NCBI RefSeq assembly: GCF_020622265.1
Contig: NZ_JACNMQ010000002.1
Span: 648,510-712,509 of the forward strand
Origin: Halomonas sp. M20
GTDB lineage: Bacteria > Pseudomonadota > Gammaproteobacteria > Pseudomonadales > Halomonadaceae
Direction: 5' to 3'
Length of the DNA: 64,000 nucleotides
Below, piece by piece: positions 26,908 to 35,745 of the stretch. Within the stretch, counting starts at the first letter, position 1. Each line of letters opens with the position of its first letter. Made by a program: the position numbers and the translations under genes. The notes beneath the pieces were generated by a model. The model did no database searches, was not told the origin of the DNA, and saw only the letters and a list, made by a program, of their open reading frames with translations.

Positions 26908-28706
26908 ACTATATCGGCATGCTCGATCATCAACTGCAACGACTCCCGCCCTTTCCAGCGATTGCGCGAGAGTTTATAGGCGCAATGCAATCGCGCTCCC
27001 AAACCGAAGGGCGGTGCCTCACCTGGTGACAAGGCACGAAACCAGATCGCGCGAGAGCTGATACCGCCATTCGACAGCTCAAGCATCAGGTGTGTGCCGT
27101 CGGTGCCCACCACACGCAGATTCTCGACCATGAATTCCCCTTCGAACAGCGGCGCATCAAATTCCCGCCCGTAAGGCGCCAGGCCTTCGAGCTCATCCAG
27201 AGTATTCAGCGATAACTGCTGGGCCCGCAATTCGCCGTCGGTGAAGATACACGGGTAGAGTTCCCGATCGCCAAGCTGCTCACTGACCGCCTGACGCAGC
27301 GCACTCTGAAAGGCATGAAATGCATCCTTTGGTACGCCAATGCCCGCCGCACCGCGATGTCCACCGAAGCGCGGCAGAGCCTGGGGGCCCAACTCATGGG
27401 CACGTTGCAGGGCATCGCGCAGATGCAATCCTTCAATGGAGCGCCCGGAGCCGGTCAACATACCCGGTGCCGCCGCCGGGGTGAGCACAAAGGCCGGTCG
27501 ACCGAAAGCCTGCACCAGTCGCGAGGCAACGATGCCCTGCACGCCGGCATGCCCGTCCTCGAGAAAAACCACCAGCACCTGCTCTCCCTGGGCCAGATCA
27601 TCCATTGCCAAGGTGCGAGCGGTGTCGACCATGTCCAGCTCGATGGCCTTGCGGGATTGATTGTCCTGATCAAGCACTTCGAGATGTGTTCGGGCGCTGG
27701 CCTCGTCGGCGGCGAGCATGAAATGCAGCGCCGCGTAGGGGTCGTCGAGCCGCGAACGGGCATTGATGCGCGGTCCCATCTGAAAGGCCAGGGTCTCAGC
27801 ATCGAAGGGTACGCTATCGGCGCCCAGACGTTCAGCCATCGCCCGCCAGCAGGCGGCTTCCATACGGTTAATCAGCGTCAGGCCCTGAGTGACCACGGCG
27901 CGATTGATGGCGCTGCCCCCCAGGGACACGCAATCCGCCACGGTGCCGAGCGCCACATAGGAGAGCCAGGGCGAGAGCTTGGGTGTTGATGATGAAAGCA
28001 CGCCGAGTTCGATCAGCACGGCCCGAGTCAATGACATGACCAGCCAGGCCACCATGCAACCGGCAATGGTATGGTCGGGGAAGCTGCAGTCGTTCCGTGT
28101 CGGGTTGACCGTGGCGTAGGCTGAAACCGGCGGCCCTTCCAAAGGCAGCGCATGGTGATCAGTGACGACGACGTCGATGCCCGCTTCGCGAAGCCGGGCG
28201 ATGCGTGGCTCGTCCGAGGAACCGCAATCCGCAGTGATCACCAGGCTGGGGCGCGGCGATAGCGCCAGCGTCCGTTCAACCAGCGGCAGGCTGATACCGT
28301 AGCCATCGTTGATGCGATGTCCGATCAGACTATGCAGTTTGTGGGAGGGCACGCCAAACAGCTCGTTGAGGGTGCGCAGGATCACCACATGGGAGGTGAT
28401 GCCGTCCACATCGTAATCCGTGAGGATGCCGATATGCTCGCCCTCGGTAACCGCCTGAGCGATGCGCTCCGCACTGCGGCGAGCATCCGCCAGCTTTTCC
28501 GGGTGTTCGAGGTTGCGCAGGCTGGGCGCAGTAAGCGGCGCCAATTCGCCGGCATAGCCGCTCAGGCGACCCGCCAGCACCCGCGCCTGCAACTCGGAAA
28601 GGCCTGACGCCAAAGCGCGCTGGTAGAGCGCCTCGTCTCGCTGTCGCGGCTGAATGCGCCGGCGGATGAGATCAGCCAATGGACGTTCGCTAACCTCGAC
28701 GGTCAC
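26901..28706 (-). CDS. recJ: Single-stranded-DNA-specific exonuclease RecJ
   Basis: 5'-3' single-strand exonuclease for recombination and mismatch repair, 601 residues (E. coli 577). DHH-family motifs: GILTDYDVDG, ITADCGSSDEPRIARL, and VVTDHHALP. The DHHA1 region carries LPRFGGHRGAAGIGV, and the C-terminal OB-fold part ends the protein. It lies downstream of thrC in the xerD-dsbC-hom-thrC-recJ order, typical of pseudomonads and relatives. Its 38-bp gap from thrC suggests cotranscription. Confidence 0.96.
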   Translation of the reverse strand: MTVEVSERPLADLIRRRIQPRQRDEALYQRALASGLSELQARVLAGRLSGYAGELAPLTAPSLRNLEHPEKLADARRSAERIAQAVTEGEHIGILTDYDVDGITSHVVILRTLNELFGVPSHKLHSLIGHRINDGYGISLPLVERTLALSPRPSLVITADCGSSDEPRIARLREAGIDVVVTDHHALPLEGPPVSAYATVNPTRNDCSFPDHTIAGCMVAWLVMSLTRAVLIELGVLSSSTPKLSPWLSYVALGTVADCVSLGGSAINRAVVTQGLTLINRMEAACWRAMAERLGADSVPFDAETLAFQMGPRINARSRLDDPYAALHFMLAADEASARTHLEVLDQDNQSRKAIELDMVDTARTLAMDDLAQGEQVLVVFLEDGHAGVQGIVASRLVQAFGRPAFVLTPAAAPGMLTGSGRSIEGLHLRDALQRAHELGPQALPRFGGHRGAAGIGVPKDAFHAFQSALRQAVSEQLGDRELYPCIFTDGELRAQQLSLNTLDELEGLAPYGREFDAPLFEGEFMVENLRVVGTDGTHLMLELSNGGISSRAIWFRALSPGEAPPFGLGARLHCAYKLSRNRWKGRESLQLMIEHADIVQ

Positions 28707-28743
28707 ACGCTCTCCTGCTTCAACATCGTATTACTGATCGCCT

Positions 28744-30132
28744 CTAGCGACGATTTTCGGCTACAAACGCTTGCACCGCTTCGAGCTCCGCCGGCAACAC
28801 GCTATAGCGCTCTTCGCGTTCGAGCAGGTCGTCCATATGCGCCGGCAGTAGCACGCCGGAAAAACCGGCCTTGACCACGGCCTCGGCGAACTTGGCTGGA
28901 TGGGCCGTCGCCAGGGTCACCATGGGGGTTGCCCTGTCATCGTGGCATACCTCGGCGGCGCGGTAACCGGTCGCGGTATGCGGATCGAGCAGTTCCTTGG
29001 TGCGGTGGTGCGCCTCTCGGATCACCTCGAGAATCGTCTCGTCGTCGACGCTGTGGCTGACGAACAGCTCATGCAATCTGGCCAGGGGCGCCTCGGCCAA
29101 GGCCGTGGGCTCACTCTGAAAGCGTTCGAGCAGCTCGCGCACCGCGTCACCGTCCTGATCGTAGGCGTCGAACAACAGCCGCTCGAAGTTCGACGACACC
29201 ACGATATCCATGGAGGGCGCCAGAGTCGCTTCGAGATCGCGCTTGGAGAAGTCGTTGTCGGCAAGCGTCCGGTGCAGAATGTCGTTGGCATTGGTTGCGA
29301 TGACGAACTGCTTGACCGGCAACCCCATCTTGTAGGCCATGTAGCCGGCAAAGACGTTGCCGAAATTGGCCGAGGGAACGCAGAAACTCATTTGGCGCTG
29401 GGGGGCGCCAAGGGCGACACCGGCGGCAACGTAATAGACGATCTGGGCCATGATGCGCGCCCAGTTGATCGAATTGACCGCCACCAGCCGAGTGCCCTTC
29501 AAGAACGTTTGGTCCGCGAAGCTGGCCTTGACCATGGCCTGGGCGTCGTCGAAGTTGCCTTCGATGGCGATATTGAAGACGTTATCGGCGAGCACCGAGG
29601 TCATCTGGCGGCGCTGCACCTCGGAAACCCGGTTGTAGGGGTGCAAAATGAAGATATCGAGATTGTCGCAGTGGCGACAGCCCTCGATGGCCGCGGAGCC
29701 GGTATCCCCGGAGGTAGCTCCCATGATCACCGCCCGCTCGCCGCTTTTTTTCAGGAAATGATCCAGAATCCGCCCGAGCAGCTGCAGGGCGACATCCTTG
29801 AAGGCAAGGGTCGGGCCATGAAACAGCTCGAGCAGAAAATGATTGGTATCGAGCTGATTGAGCGGCACCACGGCGGCGTGACTAAAGGTGGCATAGGCAT
29901 CACGCACAATATCCCGGAAGGTATCGTCGTCGATCTCGCCATTGACGAAGGGCTTCATTACCCGAAAGGCGATCTCGGCGTAGGAGAGCCCTGCCATATC
30001 GGCAAGTTCGTCCGCCGAAAACCGAGGCACCGTTTCCGGCACATAGAGACCGCCGTCACTGGCCATGCCGGTAAGCACCACCTCTTCGAAACTCAGTGCG
30101 GGCGCCTGCCCACGAGTGCTGATATAGCGCAT
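28744..30132 (-). CDS. thrC: Threonine synthase
   Basis: Converts O-phosphohomoserine to threonine with pyridoxal phosphate; last step of threonine biosynthesis. The 462 residues have the N-terminal MRYISTRGQAPALSFEEVVL block typical of class 2 threonine synthases, PLP lysine K112 in PTLAFKDVALQ, and the phosphate-binding GATSGDTGSAAIEG. It follows hom by 177 bp, an interval containing a short perfect inverted repeat (30217-30236). Confidence 0.96.
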   Translation of the reverse strand: MRYISTRGQAPALSFEEVVLTGMASDGGLYVPETVPRFSADELADMAGLSYAEIAFRVMKPFVNGEIDDDTFRDIVRDAYATFSHAAVVPLNQLDTNHFLLELFHGPTLAFKDVALQLLGRILDHFLKKSGERAVIMGATSGDTGSAAIEGCRHCDNLDIFILHPYNRVSEVQRRQMTSVLADNVFNIAIEGNFDDAQAMVKASFADQTFLKGTRLVAVNSINWARIMAQIVYYVAAGVALGAPQRQMSFCVPSANFGNVFAGYMAYKMGLPVKQFVIATNANDILHRTLADNDFSKRDLEATLAPSMDIVVSSNFERLLFDAYDQDGDAVRELLERFQSEPTALAEAPLARLHELFVSHSVDDETILEVIREAHHRTKELLDPHTATGYRAAEVCHDDRATPMVTLATAHPAKFAEAVVKAGFSGVLLPAHMDDLLEREERYSVLPAELEAVQAFVAENRR

Positions 30133-30216
30133 TGTCTTATCCTTTCAACGTCTTTCGCGACTATCCCAGGGATAGAAAACGCGGAGACGCTATGAACCCT
30201 TTCCCTGGGCGCTCGG

Positions 30217-30236
30217 CTTTTTCATCCCTGAAAAAG
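30217..30236. repeat. Short perfect inverted repeat between hom and thrC
   Basis: CTTTTTCA (30217-30224) and TGAAAAAG (30229-30236) pair around TCCC. T/A-rich arms give a weak hairpin. It could be a processing or pause site between the two threonine genes, or chance. Confidence 0.3.
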
Positions 30237-30309
30237 ACGCTCCGCTTGTTCCTTATCCCTGGCGCCGCTTCAAGACATGGCCGCTTTGCAGCCCGGTATT
30301 CATGGCGAC

Positions 30310-31626
30310 TTATTCCTGTTCGTCCAGGGATTCGACTCGAATCCGTGTCACCGTGCCCGCTACGTCCACCAACGACTCGAGCTGACGAATCGCCTCGTTC
30401 ATATTTTTTTCTTGAGTGCGATGGGTCAACAGAATGATCGGCACCAGCTCACCCTCGGTGGCTTCCTTCTGGATGATCGCTTCGATGGATATTTCCTGTT
30501 CGGAGAGAATCGTAGCCACCCGGGCCAGCACGCCGGGGCGATCCACTGCCAGCAGGCGCAGGTAATAGGCGGTGACGATGTCCTCCATGGGCATGATCGG
30601 CAGCTCTTCGTCACCGTCGAGGATGCCACCGAAGGCCAGGTAGGGAACGCGGTCGTGATGGGCCGTATTGATGTTACGTGCAACGTCGAGCAGATCCGCC
30701 ACTACCGCCGAGGCAGTCGGCTCGGCGCCAGCGCCGGCGCCGTAATAAAGGGTGGGTCCCACCGCATCGCCCATGATCGCAATGGCGTTCTTGACGCCAT
30801 GCACGCTCGCAAGCAGACGCTGCTTGGGGATCAGCGTGGGATGCACCCGCAACTCAAGCCCCTTGTCGGTGCGCTTGGAGATACCCAGATGCTTGATGAT
30901 ATAGCCAAGGTTGTCCGCCTGTTCGACGTCGTCGGCGGTAATCCGGGCGATGCCCTCGGTGTAGGCCTTGTCGAACTGCAATGGCACACCGTAGGCGATG
31001 GACGCAAGAATGGTGAGCTTGTGAGCCGCGTCGATGCCTTCCACATCGAAGGTGGGGTCCGATTCCGCATAGCCCAGGGCCTGAGCCTCGGCGAGCACGT
31101 CCTCAAACGCGCGGCCTTCGTCCCGCATGTGGGTCAGGATATAGTTGCCGGTACCGTTGATGATGCCCGCCAGCCATTGAATGCGGTTGGCACCCAGGCC
31201 TTCACGCAATGACTTGATGACCGGAATACCGCCGGCCACAGCGGCCTCAAAAGCAACGATCACTCCTTTTTCGTGGGCTGCCTCGAATATTTCGTTACCG
31301 TAGACCGCAATCAGCGCCTTGTTGGCAGTGACCACATGCTTGCCGTGCTCGATGGCGGTCAGCACCAGCTCACGGGCCACGTCGTAACCGCCAATCAGCT
31401 CGACCAGCACCTCGATATCAGGGTTGCGAGCAACCTCGAAGATATCATCGGTGACGTTGACCCCGGTAGTATCGCAGTCGGGGTTTGCACGCCGCGCTCC
31501 AATCTGCTCAACGACGATCGGGCGCCCTGTCCGGCGAACGATGTCCTCGGCATTGCGCGTCAGCACATTGAAGGTGCCGCCGCCAACCGTACCTAGCCCA
31601 CAGATCCCCACTCTTACCGGTTTCAA
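30310..31626 (-). CDS. hom: Homoserine dehydrogenase
   Basis: NAD(P)H-dependent reduction of aspartate semialdehyde to homoserine, 438 residues. The Rossmann motif GLGTVGGGTFNVL starts near residue 9. Catalytic region: VVTANKALIA and SDPTFDVEGIDAAHKL. A C-terminal ACT domain (from about residue 350, LRLLAVDRPGVLARVATIL) is the usual site of threonine feedback. No ATG is available near the conserved N-terminus. I use a TTG at 31626, 6 bp after AAAGGAGT, giving MKPVRVGICGLGTVGG. Longer in-frame readings add non-conserved sequence that enters dsbC. Confidence 0.94.
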   Translation of the reverse strand: MKPVRVGICGLGTVGGGTFNVLTRNAEDIVRRTGRPIVVEQIGARRANPDCDTTGVNVTDDIFEVARNPDIEVLVELIGGYDVARELVLTAIEHGKHVVTANKALIAVYGNEIFEAAHEKGVIVAFEAAVAGGIPVIKSLREGLGANRIQWLAGIINGTGNYILTHMRDEGRAFEDVLAEAQALGYAESDPTFDVEGIDAAHKLTILASIAYGVPLQFDKAYTEGIARITADDVEQADNLGYIIKHLGISKRTDKGLELRVHPTLIPKQRLLASVHGVKNAIAIMGDAVGPTLYYGAGAGAEPTASAVVADLLDVARNINTAHHDRVPYLAFGGILDGDEELPIMPMEDIVTAYYLRLLAVDRPGVLARVATILSEQEISIEAIIQKEATEGELVPIILLTHRTQEKNMNEAIRQLESLVDVAGTVTRIRVESLDEQE

Positions 31627-31703
31627 CGTCGTACTCCTTTCTCTGGTATGGCTTGCGCTGTTCTTTTGAATGGCCTGCGTTTGTATGCTTCGCGTCGCCC
31701 GAT

Positions 31704-32441
31704 CTACCCTTCGATATTCAATATTTTCGCCAGCCGATCGGCAGGGACGTAACCGGGAATCATACGTCCATCGGGTAGTACGATGGCCGGGGTTCCCTGG
31801 ACGCCCAGTTCCCGACCCAGATGATACTGGTCGGCAACGAGGTTGTCGCAATCCGCGGCGAGATCCAGGGTCTCACCACGCTTGACGGCGCTCATCGCTT
31901 CAGAGGGATTGGAGGCACACCATACCTGGGACATGAGGCGCGCGCCTTCTGATTTCAGGCCGCTGCGCGGAAACGCAAGGTACTCTACCGCGACGTCCAT
32001 CTCGTTCAAACGCGGCACTTCCTCGTGAAGCTTGCGACAATAAGGGCAGGTCACGTCGGTAAATATCATGAGAGTGGCCTTGGGTGTCTTTTCGCCACGA
32101 AAAATCACCTTGTCTTTCTGTGGCACCTTGGCCAGGCGCTCAATGCGATCCTTGTCCCGGGCCTGCTGGGTCAAGTTGACCAGACCCTGTTCGCCATTGA
32201 CGAACAGATCGCCGACGACGAAGTGCTTGCCTTCGCTATCGCTGTAGAGCGTCTCGCCGCTCTCGAGGCGAACTTCCAGAATACCCTCCAGGGGCGTTTG
32301 TTTGACGGACGTTACCGGCGCTTTCTCACCGTTGATGGTCAAGCCCTGCTGTAGTGCTTGGGTATCCGTCTCGGCCAGGGCCACGTGCAAGCCGGCAACC
32401 ACCAGCAGTGCGCCCATCAGCGTCTTGCAAAATCGTCTCAT
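31704..32441 (-). CDS. dsbC: Periplasmic thiol:disulfide isomerase DsbC
   Basis: Rearranges wrong disulfides in secreted proteins, 245 residues. Signal peptide MRRFCKTLMGALLVVAGLHV ends at ALA. The N-terminal dimerisation domain leads to a thioredoxin fold with CPYC (C132, C135) in FTDVTCPYCRKLHEEV and cis-Pro in GTPAIV. A second Cys pair (WCAS, DCDN) matches the structural disulfide of E. coli DsbC. It is 3 bp downstream of xerD. Confidence 0.95.
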   Translation of the reverse strand: MRRFCKTLMGALLVVAGLHVALAETDTQALQQGLTINGEKAPVTSVKQTPLEGILEVRLESGETLYSDSEGKHFVVGDLFVNGEQGLVNLTQQARDKDRIERLAKVPQKDKVIFRGEKTPKATLMIFTDVTCPYCRKLHEEVPRLNEMDVAVEYLAFPRSGLKSEGARLMSQVWCASNPSEAMSAVKRGETLDLAADCDNLVADQYHLGRELGVQGTPAIVLPDGRMIPGYVPADRLAKILNIEG

Positions 32442-32444
32442 TAC

Positions 32445-33347
32445 TCAACCTCGGGGATGATGTTCGGCATGCAGCGCCTCCAAGCGCGCTTGAGCCACGT
32501 GAGTATAAATCTGTGTCGTCGCCAGGTCACTGTGTCCAAGCAGTAGCTGAACGACCCGTAGATTGGCGCCATGATTGAGCAGATGGGTAGCGAAGGCATG
32601 GCGCAAGGTATGCGGCGACAACGGTTTGTCAATAGCCGCCAGCTGTGCGTAATGCTTGATTCGATACCAGAACGTCTGACGCGTCATGAAGCCATCCTGG
32701 CGGCCGGGAAACAAGGGCAAGCGGCGAATGTCCGTCATCAGTTCGCTGCGCCCGCTGCGCAGATAGCGTTCTATCCAGAGCTGGGCCTCTTCGCCCAAGG
32801 GCACCAGCCGCTCCTTGTCGCCCTTGCCCAGCACTCGCACCACGCCTTGGCGAAGGTTGACGCTATCCAAACGCAAGCTGATCAACTCCGTGACCCGAAG
32901 GCCGCAGCCATATAGCACTTCCAGCATGGCGCGATCGCGAAGCCCCAGTGCCGTGCCGGTATCCGGCGCGGCCAATAGGCGTTCCACTTCCTCTTCATCG
33001 AGAGTATCAGGGAGTGTCGTCTTGAATCGAGGCAGGCGCACCTCGTTGAGGGGATCACTGCCGATAGTGCCTTGGGCCAGCAGCCAACGATAGAAACCGC
33101 GCAGCGTGGAGAGCAGTCGCGCATTGCTGCGCAGCTTGTAGCCCTCTTCGCGTCGAGCACTCAACCAGTCCGGCAGGGCATCGCTCCCTGGCACCAGCAG
33201 CTGCCGCTCGAGGGTCATCAAATGACGCCCCCAGGCTTCCAGATCATGGCGGTAGCTCGTCAGGGTATGCTCGCTGGCGCCACGCTCCAGCCAGAGCGCA
33301 TCCAAAAAGGCATCGATCAAACCGCTATCGCGGGGTAGCTCGCTCAT
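32445..33347 (-). CDS. xerD: Site-specific tyrosine recombinase XerD
   Basis: Resolves chromosome dimers at dif with XerC and FtsK, 300 residues. The SAM-like N-terminal domain starts IDAFLDALWLERGASEHTL. Catalytic residues: Arg in GCGLRVTELISL, Lys in GKGDKERLVPLG, HTLRHAFATHLL (His-x-x-Arg), His in LLGHSDL and the nucleophile Tyr in TTQIYTHV. Core-genome position before dsbC identifies it as XerD and not a mobile-element integrase. Confidence 0.95.
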   Translation of the reverse strand: MSELPRDSGLIDAFLDALWLERGASEHTLTSYRHDLEAWGRHLMTLERQLLVPGSDALPDWLSARREEGYKLRSNARLLSTLRGFYRWLLAQGTIGSDPLNEVRLPRFKTTLPDTLDEEEVERLLAAPDTGTALGLRDRAMLEVLYGCGLRVTELISLRLDSVNLRQGVVRVLGKGDKERLVPLGEEAQLWIERYLRSGRSELMTDIRRLPLFPGRQDGFMTRQTFWYRIKHYAQLAAIDKPLSPHTLRHAFATHLLNHGANLRVVQLLLGHSDLATTQIYTHVAQARLEALHAEHHPRG

Positions 33348-33379
33348 GAGGCTCGTGATAAACCCTGGCTAGAGACAGC

Positions 33380-33417
33380 GAAACCCCGCACCGCGAGGAA
33401 GCGCGGTAGCGGGGTTT
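33380..33417 (-). terminator. Terminator of the rpsP-rimM-trmD-rplS operon
   Basis: AAACCCCGC (33381-33389) pairs with GCGGGGTTT (33409-33417), with a second inner stem (ACCGCG/CGCGGT) in the loop. It lies 25 bp after the rplS stop and can serve both strands. Confidence 0.7.
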
Positions 33418-33441
33418 CGTTTCACCGGATAACCGGACAAT

Positions 33442-33798
33442 TCAGCCCAGCTTTTCCTTGATGCGTGCAGACTTGCCGCTGCGCTCGCGAAGGTAGTACA
33501 GCTTGGCCTGACGTACGTCACCGCGACGCTTGACGTCGATGGCGGCTACCACGGGGCTGTAGGTCTGGAAAGTACGCTCGACGCCTACACCATGAGAAAT
33601 CTTGCGCACGGTGAAAGCGGAGTTCAGACCGCGGCTGCGCTTGCCGATCACCACGCCCTCAAACGCCTGAAGACGCTCGCGACTGCCTTCGACCACCTTG
33701 ACTTGAACGACCACGGTGTCGCCCGGAGAAAAGGTCGGGATGGTCTTTTCCATCTGCTCGGCTTCGAGCGCCTGGATCACCTTGTTCTTGCCACTCAT
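33442..33798 (-). CDS. rplS: 50S ribosomal protein L19
   Basis: Ribosomal protein at the 30S-50S interface, 118 residues. Start at 33798 gives [16 protein letters not shown] as in other L19. Conserved [37 protein letters not shown] and [11 protein letters not shown] are present. Last gene of the rpsP-rimM-trmD-rplS operon, followed by a hairpin terminator. The 162-bp gap to trmD is longer than the other gaps in the operon. Confidence 0.97.
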   Translation of the reverse strand: MSGKNKVIQALEAEQMEKTIPTFSPGDTVVVQVKVVEGSRERLQAFEGVVIGKRSRGLNSAFTVRKISHGVGVERTFQTYSPVVAAIDVKRRGDVRQAKLYYLRERSGKSARIKEKLG

Positions 33799-33960
33799 GT
33801 TACGACTCCTTGACTGATATTGACCACGCGGCCTGCTCTCGAAAGATAGCGCTTTAAGGCAGTACCGTCTGGCATGTGATCCCGGCGCCCAATGACGCGG
33901 GAACGACAATATGGGTGACGCGCAGCGCTTCAAAGAAATCGGATCGATGTCGGTCCGACG

Positions 33961-34734
33961 TCAGTCGCTACGCCCCTCCGCCTTATCGGCGTACTCTTCG
34001 ATGAACTCCTCCAGCAAGCGTTGCTGTTCAGCGTTCAACGTTTGGCTCTTCAACAAATCAGGACGCCTGAGCCAGGTGCGCCCCAAGGACTGCTTCAGGC
34101 GCCAGCGCCTGATGGCCGCATGATTGCCGCTCAGCAGAACCTCCGGCACCTGCCGTCCGTCGATCACTTCCGGACGGGTGTAATGCGGGCAATCCAGCAA
34201 CCCGTCGGCAAACGAGTCCTCGACTGCGGAAGCCTCATGCCCCAATACGCCGGGGACCAGTCTTGCAGCCGCATCGATCAGCACCATGGCCGGCAGCTCT
34301 CCGCCGCTGAGTACATAGTCGCCGATCGACCACTCTTCATCGATCTCGCTTTCGACGACCCGCTCATCGATGCCTTCATAACGCCCTGCCACCACCACCA
34401 GCGGACCACTGACGGCCAGTTGCCGTACGCCTGCCTGATCCAGTGGACGCCCTTGAGGCGACAGATAAATCACCTTGGGTGACGTACCGAAGCGCTTCTC
34501 TCCTTCGGCCCTGGCAGCGTGAATTGCCGCACGCAAGGTATCGACCTTCATCAGCATGCCCGGGCCGCCCCCATAAGGGCGATCATCCACCGTACGATGA
34601 CGATCCGTGGCGAAATCCCGGGGGTTCCAGAAGTCCAGCGTCAGCAACTCTTGCTTGACCGCCCGCCCGGTAACACCGTGCTCGGTCAGGGCGCCAAACA
34701 TCTCTGGAAACAGGGTAACGACACCAATCCACAC
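33961..34734 (-). CDS. trmD: tRNA (guanine(37)-N(1))-methyltransferase TrmD
   Basis: Makes m1G37 in tRNAs reading CNN codons and so prevents frameshifting, 257 residues. SPOUT trefoil-knot motifs: [14 protein letters not shown] near residues 51-64, [10 protein letters not shown], and the knot [20 protein letters not shown]. It follows rimM by 9 bp. Confidence 0.97.
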   Translation of the reverse strand: MWIGVVTLFPEMFGALTEHGVTGRAVKQELLTLDFWNPRDFATDRHRTVDDRPYGGGPGMLMKVDTLRAAIHAARAEGEKRFGTSPKVIYLSPQGRPLDQAGVRQLAVSGPLVVVAGRYEGIDERVVESEIDEEWSIGDYVLSGGELPAMVLIDAAARLVPGVLGHEASAVEDSFADGLLDCPHYTRPEVIDGRQVPEVLLSGNHAAIRRWRLKQSLGRTWLRRPDLLKSQTLNAEQQRLLEEFIEEYADKAEGRSD

Positions 34735-34743
34735 GGCGAATCC

Positions 34744-35301
34744 TTAGAAGTCAGGATCCCAGTCCACTGTCATCTTGCCGGCGGCTAGATCCGTCTCGCG
34801 GACGACGCCATCGGGCAGAAAGGGCAGCAGCCGTTCCTTGTCATCGATGCTATCGGCGTCCCCTTTCACGACCAACACATCGTTGGCGCCGGTCTCGAAC
34901 AAATAGTCCACACGACCAAGATCGAGACCCTCGAGGGTCACTACCCGCAAACCTTCCAGCTGATACCAGTAATAATCATCGGGGGAGAGTTCCGGCAGTG
35001 TCTGCTTGGGCAATAGCACCTGCGCACCCGCCAGGGATTCCGCCTGCTCCTTGGAATCGATTCCCTCCAGACTGGCGACCAGTCCCTTGCCTTGCCGGCG
35101 ACCCTGGATCAATCGTCGAGTCGTTCTTTGTCCGCGATGTTCAAGCACCCAATCGGCGTAGTCGAGGATGCCCTCCATCGGACTGGTGTACGAATACACC
35201 TTGAACCACCCTTTCACACCATAGGGGCTGGTCAGCTTACCCAGCACCACATGGTCATCTGAAACGACGCCTTCAGGCTTGATCGCTGTGTCATCCGACA
35301 T
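34744..35301 (-). CDS. rimM: 16S rRNA processing protein RimM
   Basis: Assembly factor for the 30S head, 185 residues. The N-terminal beta-barrel block VVLGKLTSPYGVKGWFKVYSYT and the PRC-barrel part (YYWYQLEGLRVVTLEGLDLG; VLVVKG) match RimM. Start at 35301 (MSDDTAIKPEG) follows rpsP by 13 bp. Longer in-frame readings run back into rpsP and are not conserved. Confidence 0.96.
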   Translation of the reverse strand: MSDDTAIKPEGVVSDDHVVLGKLTSPYGVKGWFKVYSYTSPMEGILDYADWVLEHRGQRTTRRLIQGRRQGKGLVASLEGIDSKEQAESLAGAQVLLPKQTLPELSPDDYYWYQLEGLRVVTLEGLDLGRVDYLFETGANDVLVVKGDADSIDDKERLLPFLPDGVVRETDLAAGKMTVDWDPDF

Positions 35302-35314
35302 GACGATGATTCTC

Positions 35315-35584
35315 TTACGCGGTAGCTTGGGCCGCGGTCTGCTGCTTGCGTGCTTCCTTGAGCAGCTCGGCAACACGCTCGGATGTCTGAGCACCCAGGC
35401 TTTGCCAGTGGCTGACGCGATCCAAGTCGACCCGCAGACGCTCTTCCTGACCACGAGCGACCGGATTGAAGAAGCCGACGCGCTCGATGAAACGGCCGTC
35501 GCGAGACTTGCGTGAATCGCTGACGGTCAGATGATAGAAGGGACGCTTCTTGGCGCCACCCCGTGCCAAACGAATGGTAACCAT
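35315..35584 (-). CDS. rpsP: 30S ribosomal protein S16
   Basis: Ribosomal protein needed for 30S assembly, 89 residues. [19 protein letters not shown] and [15 protein letters not shown] are the family signature. First gene of the operon rpsP-rimM-trmD-rplS. The 161-bp gap after ffh contains no obvious strong terminator, so read-through from ffh is possible. Confidence 0.97.
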   Translation of the reverse strand: MVTIRLARGGAKKRPFYHLTVSDSRKSRDGRFIERVGFFNPVARGQEERLRVDLDRVSHWQSLGAQTSERVAELLKEARKQQTAAQATA

Positions 35585-35745
35585 TGCGTTATCAGTCCTT
35601 CGGTTGATTTCGATGTTTTAAACGTGACAGATTCATCACTGCGAATGCAGCCGCAAGCTGCAAGAAGCCACAGCTCGCCATGAAGACGCGACATTCTACG
35701 GAAGTCCGCCTGCGTTGGGAACCTTTTCCTGACGGCGATCCAGAA

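Noticed and set aside
28900..30195. A 431-codon plus-strand frame opposite thrC
   Set aside because: Antisense to threonine synthase with its PLP lysine and full length; composition is typical of an antisense shadow.
32445..33347. Phage or island integrase
   Set aside because: The tyrosine recombinase has XerD length and core-genome synteny with dsbC and recJ; no attachment site or cargo genes lie nearby.
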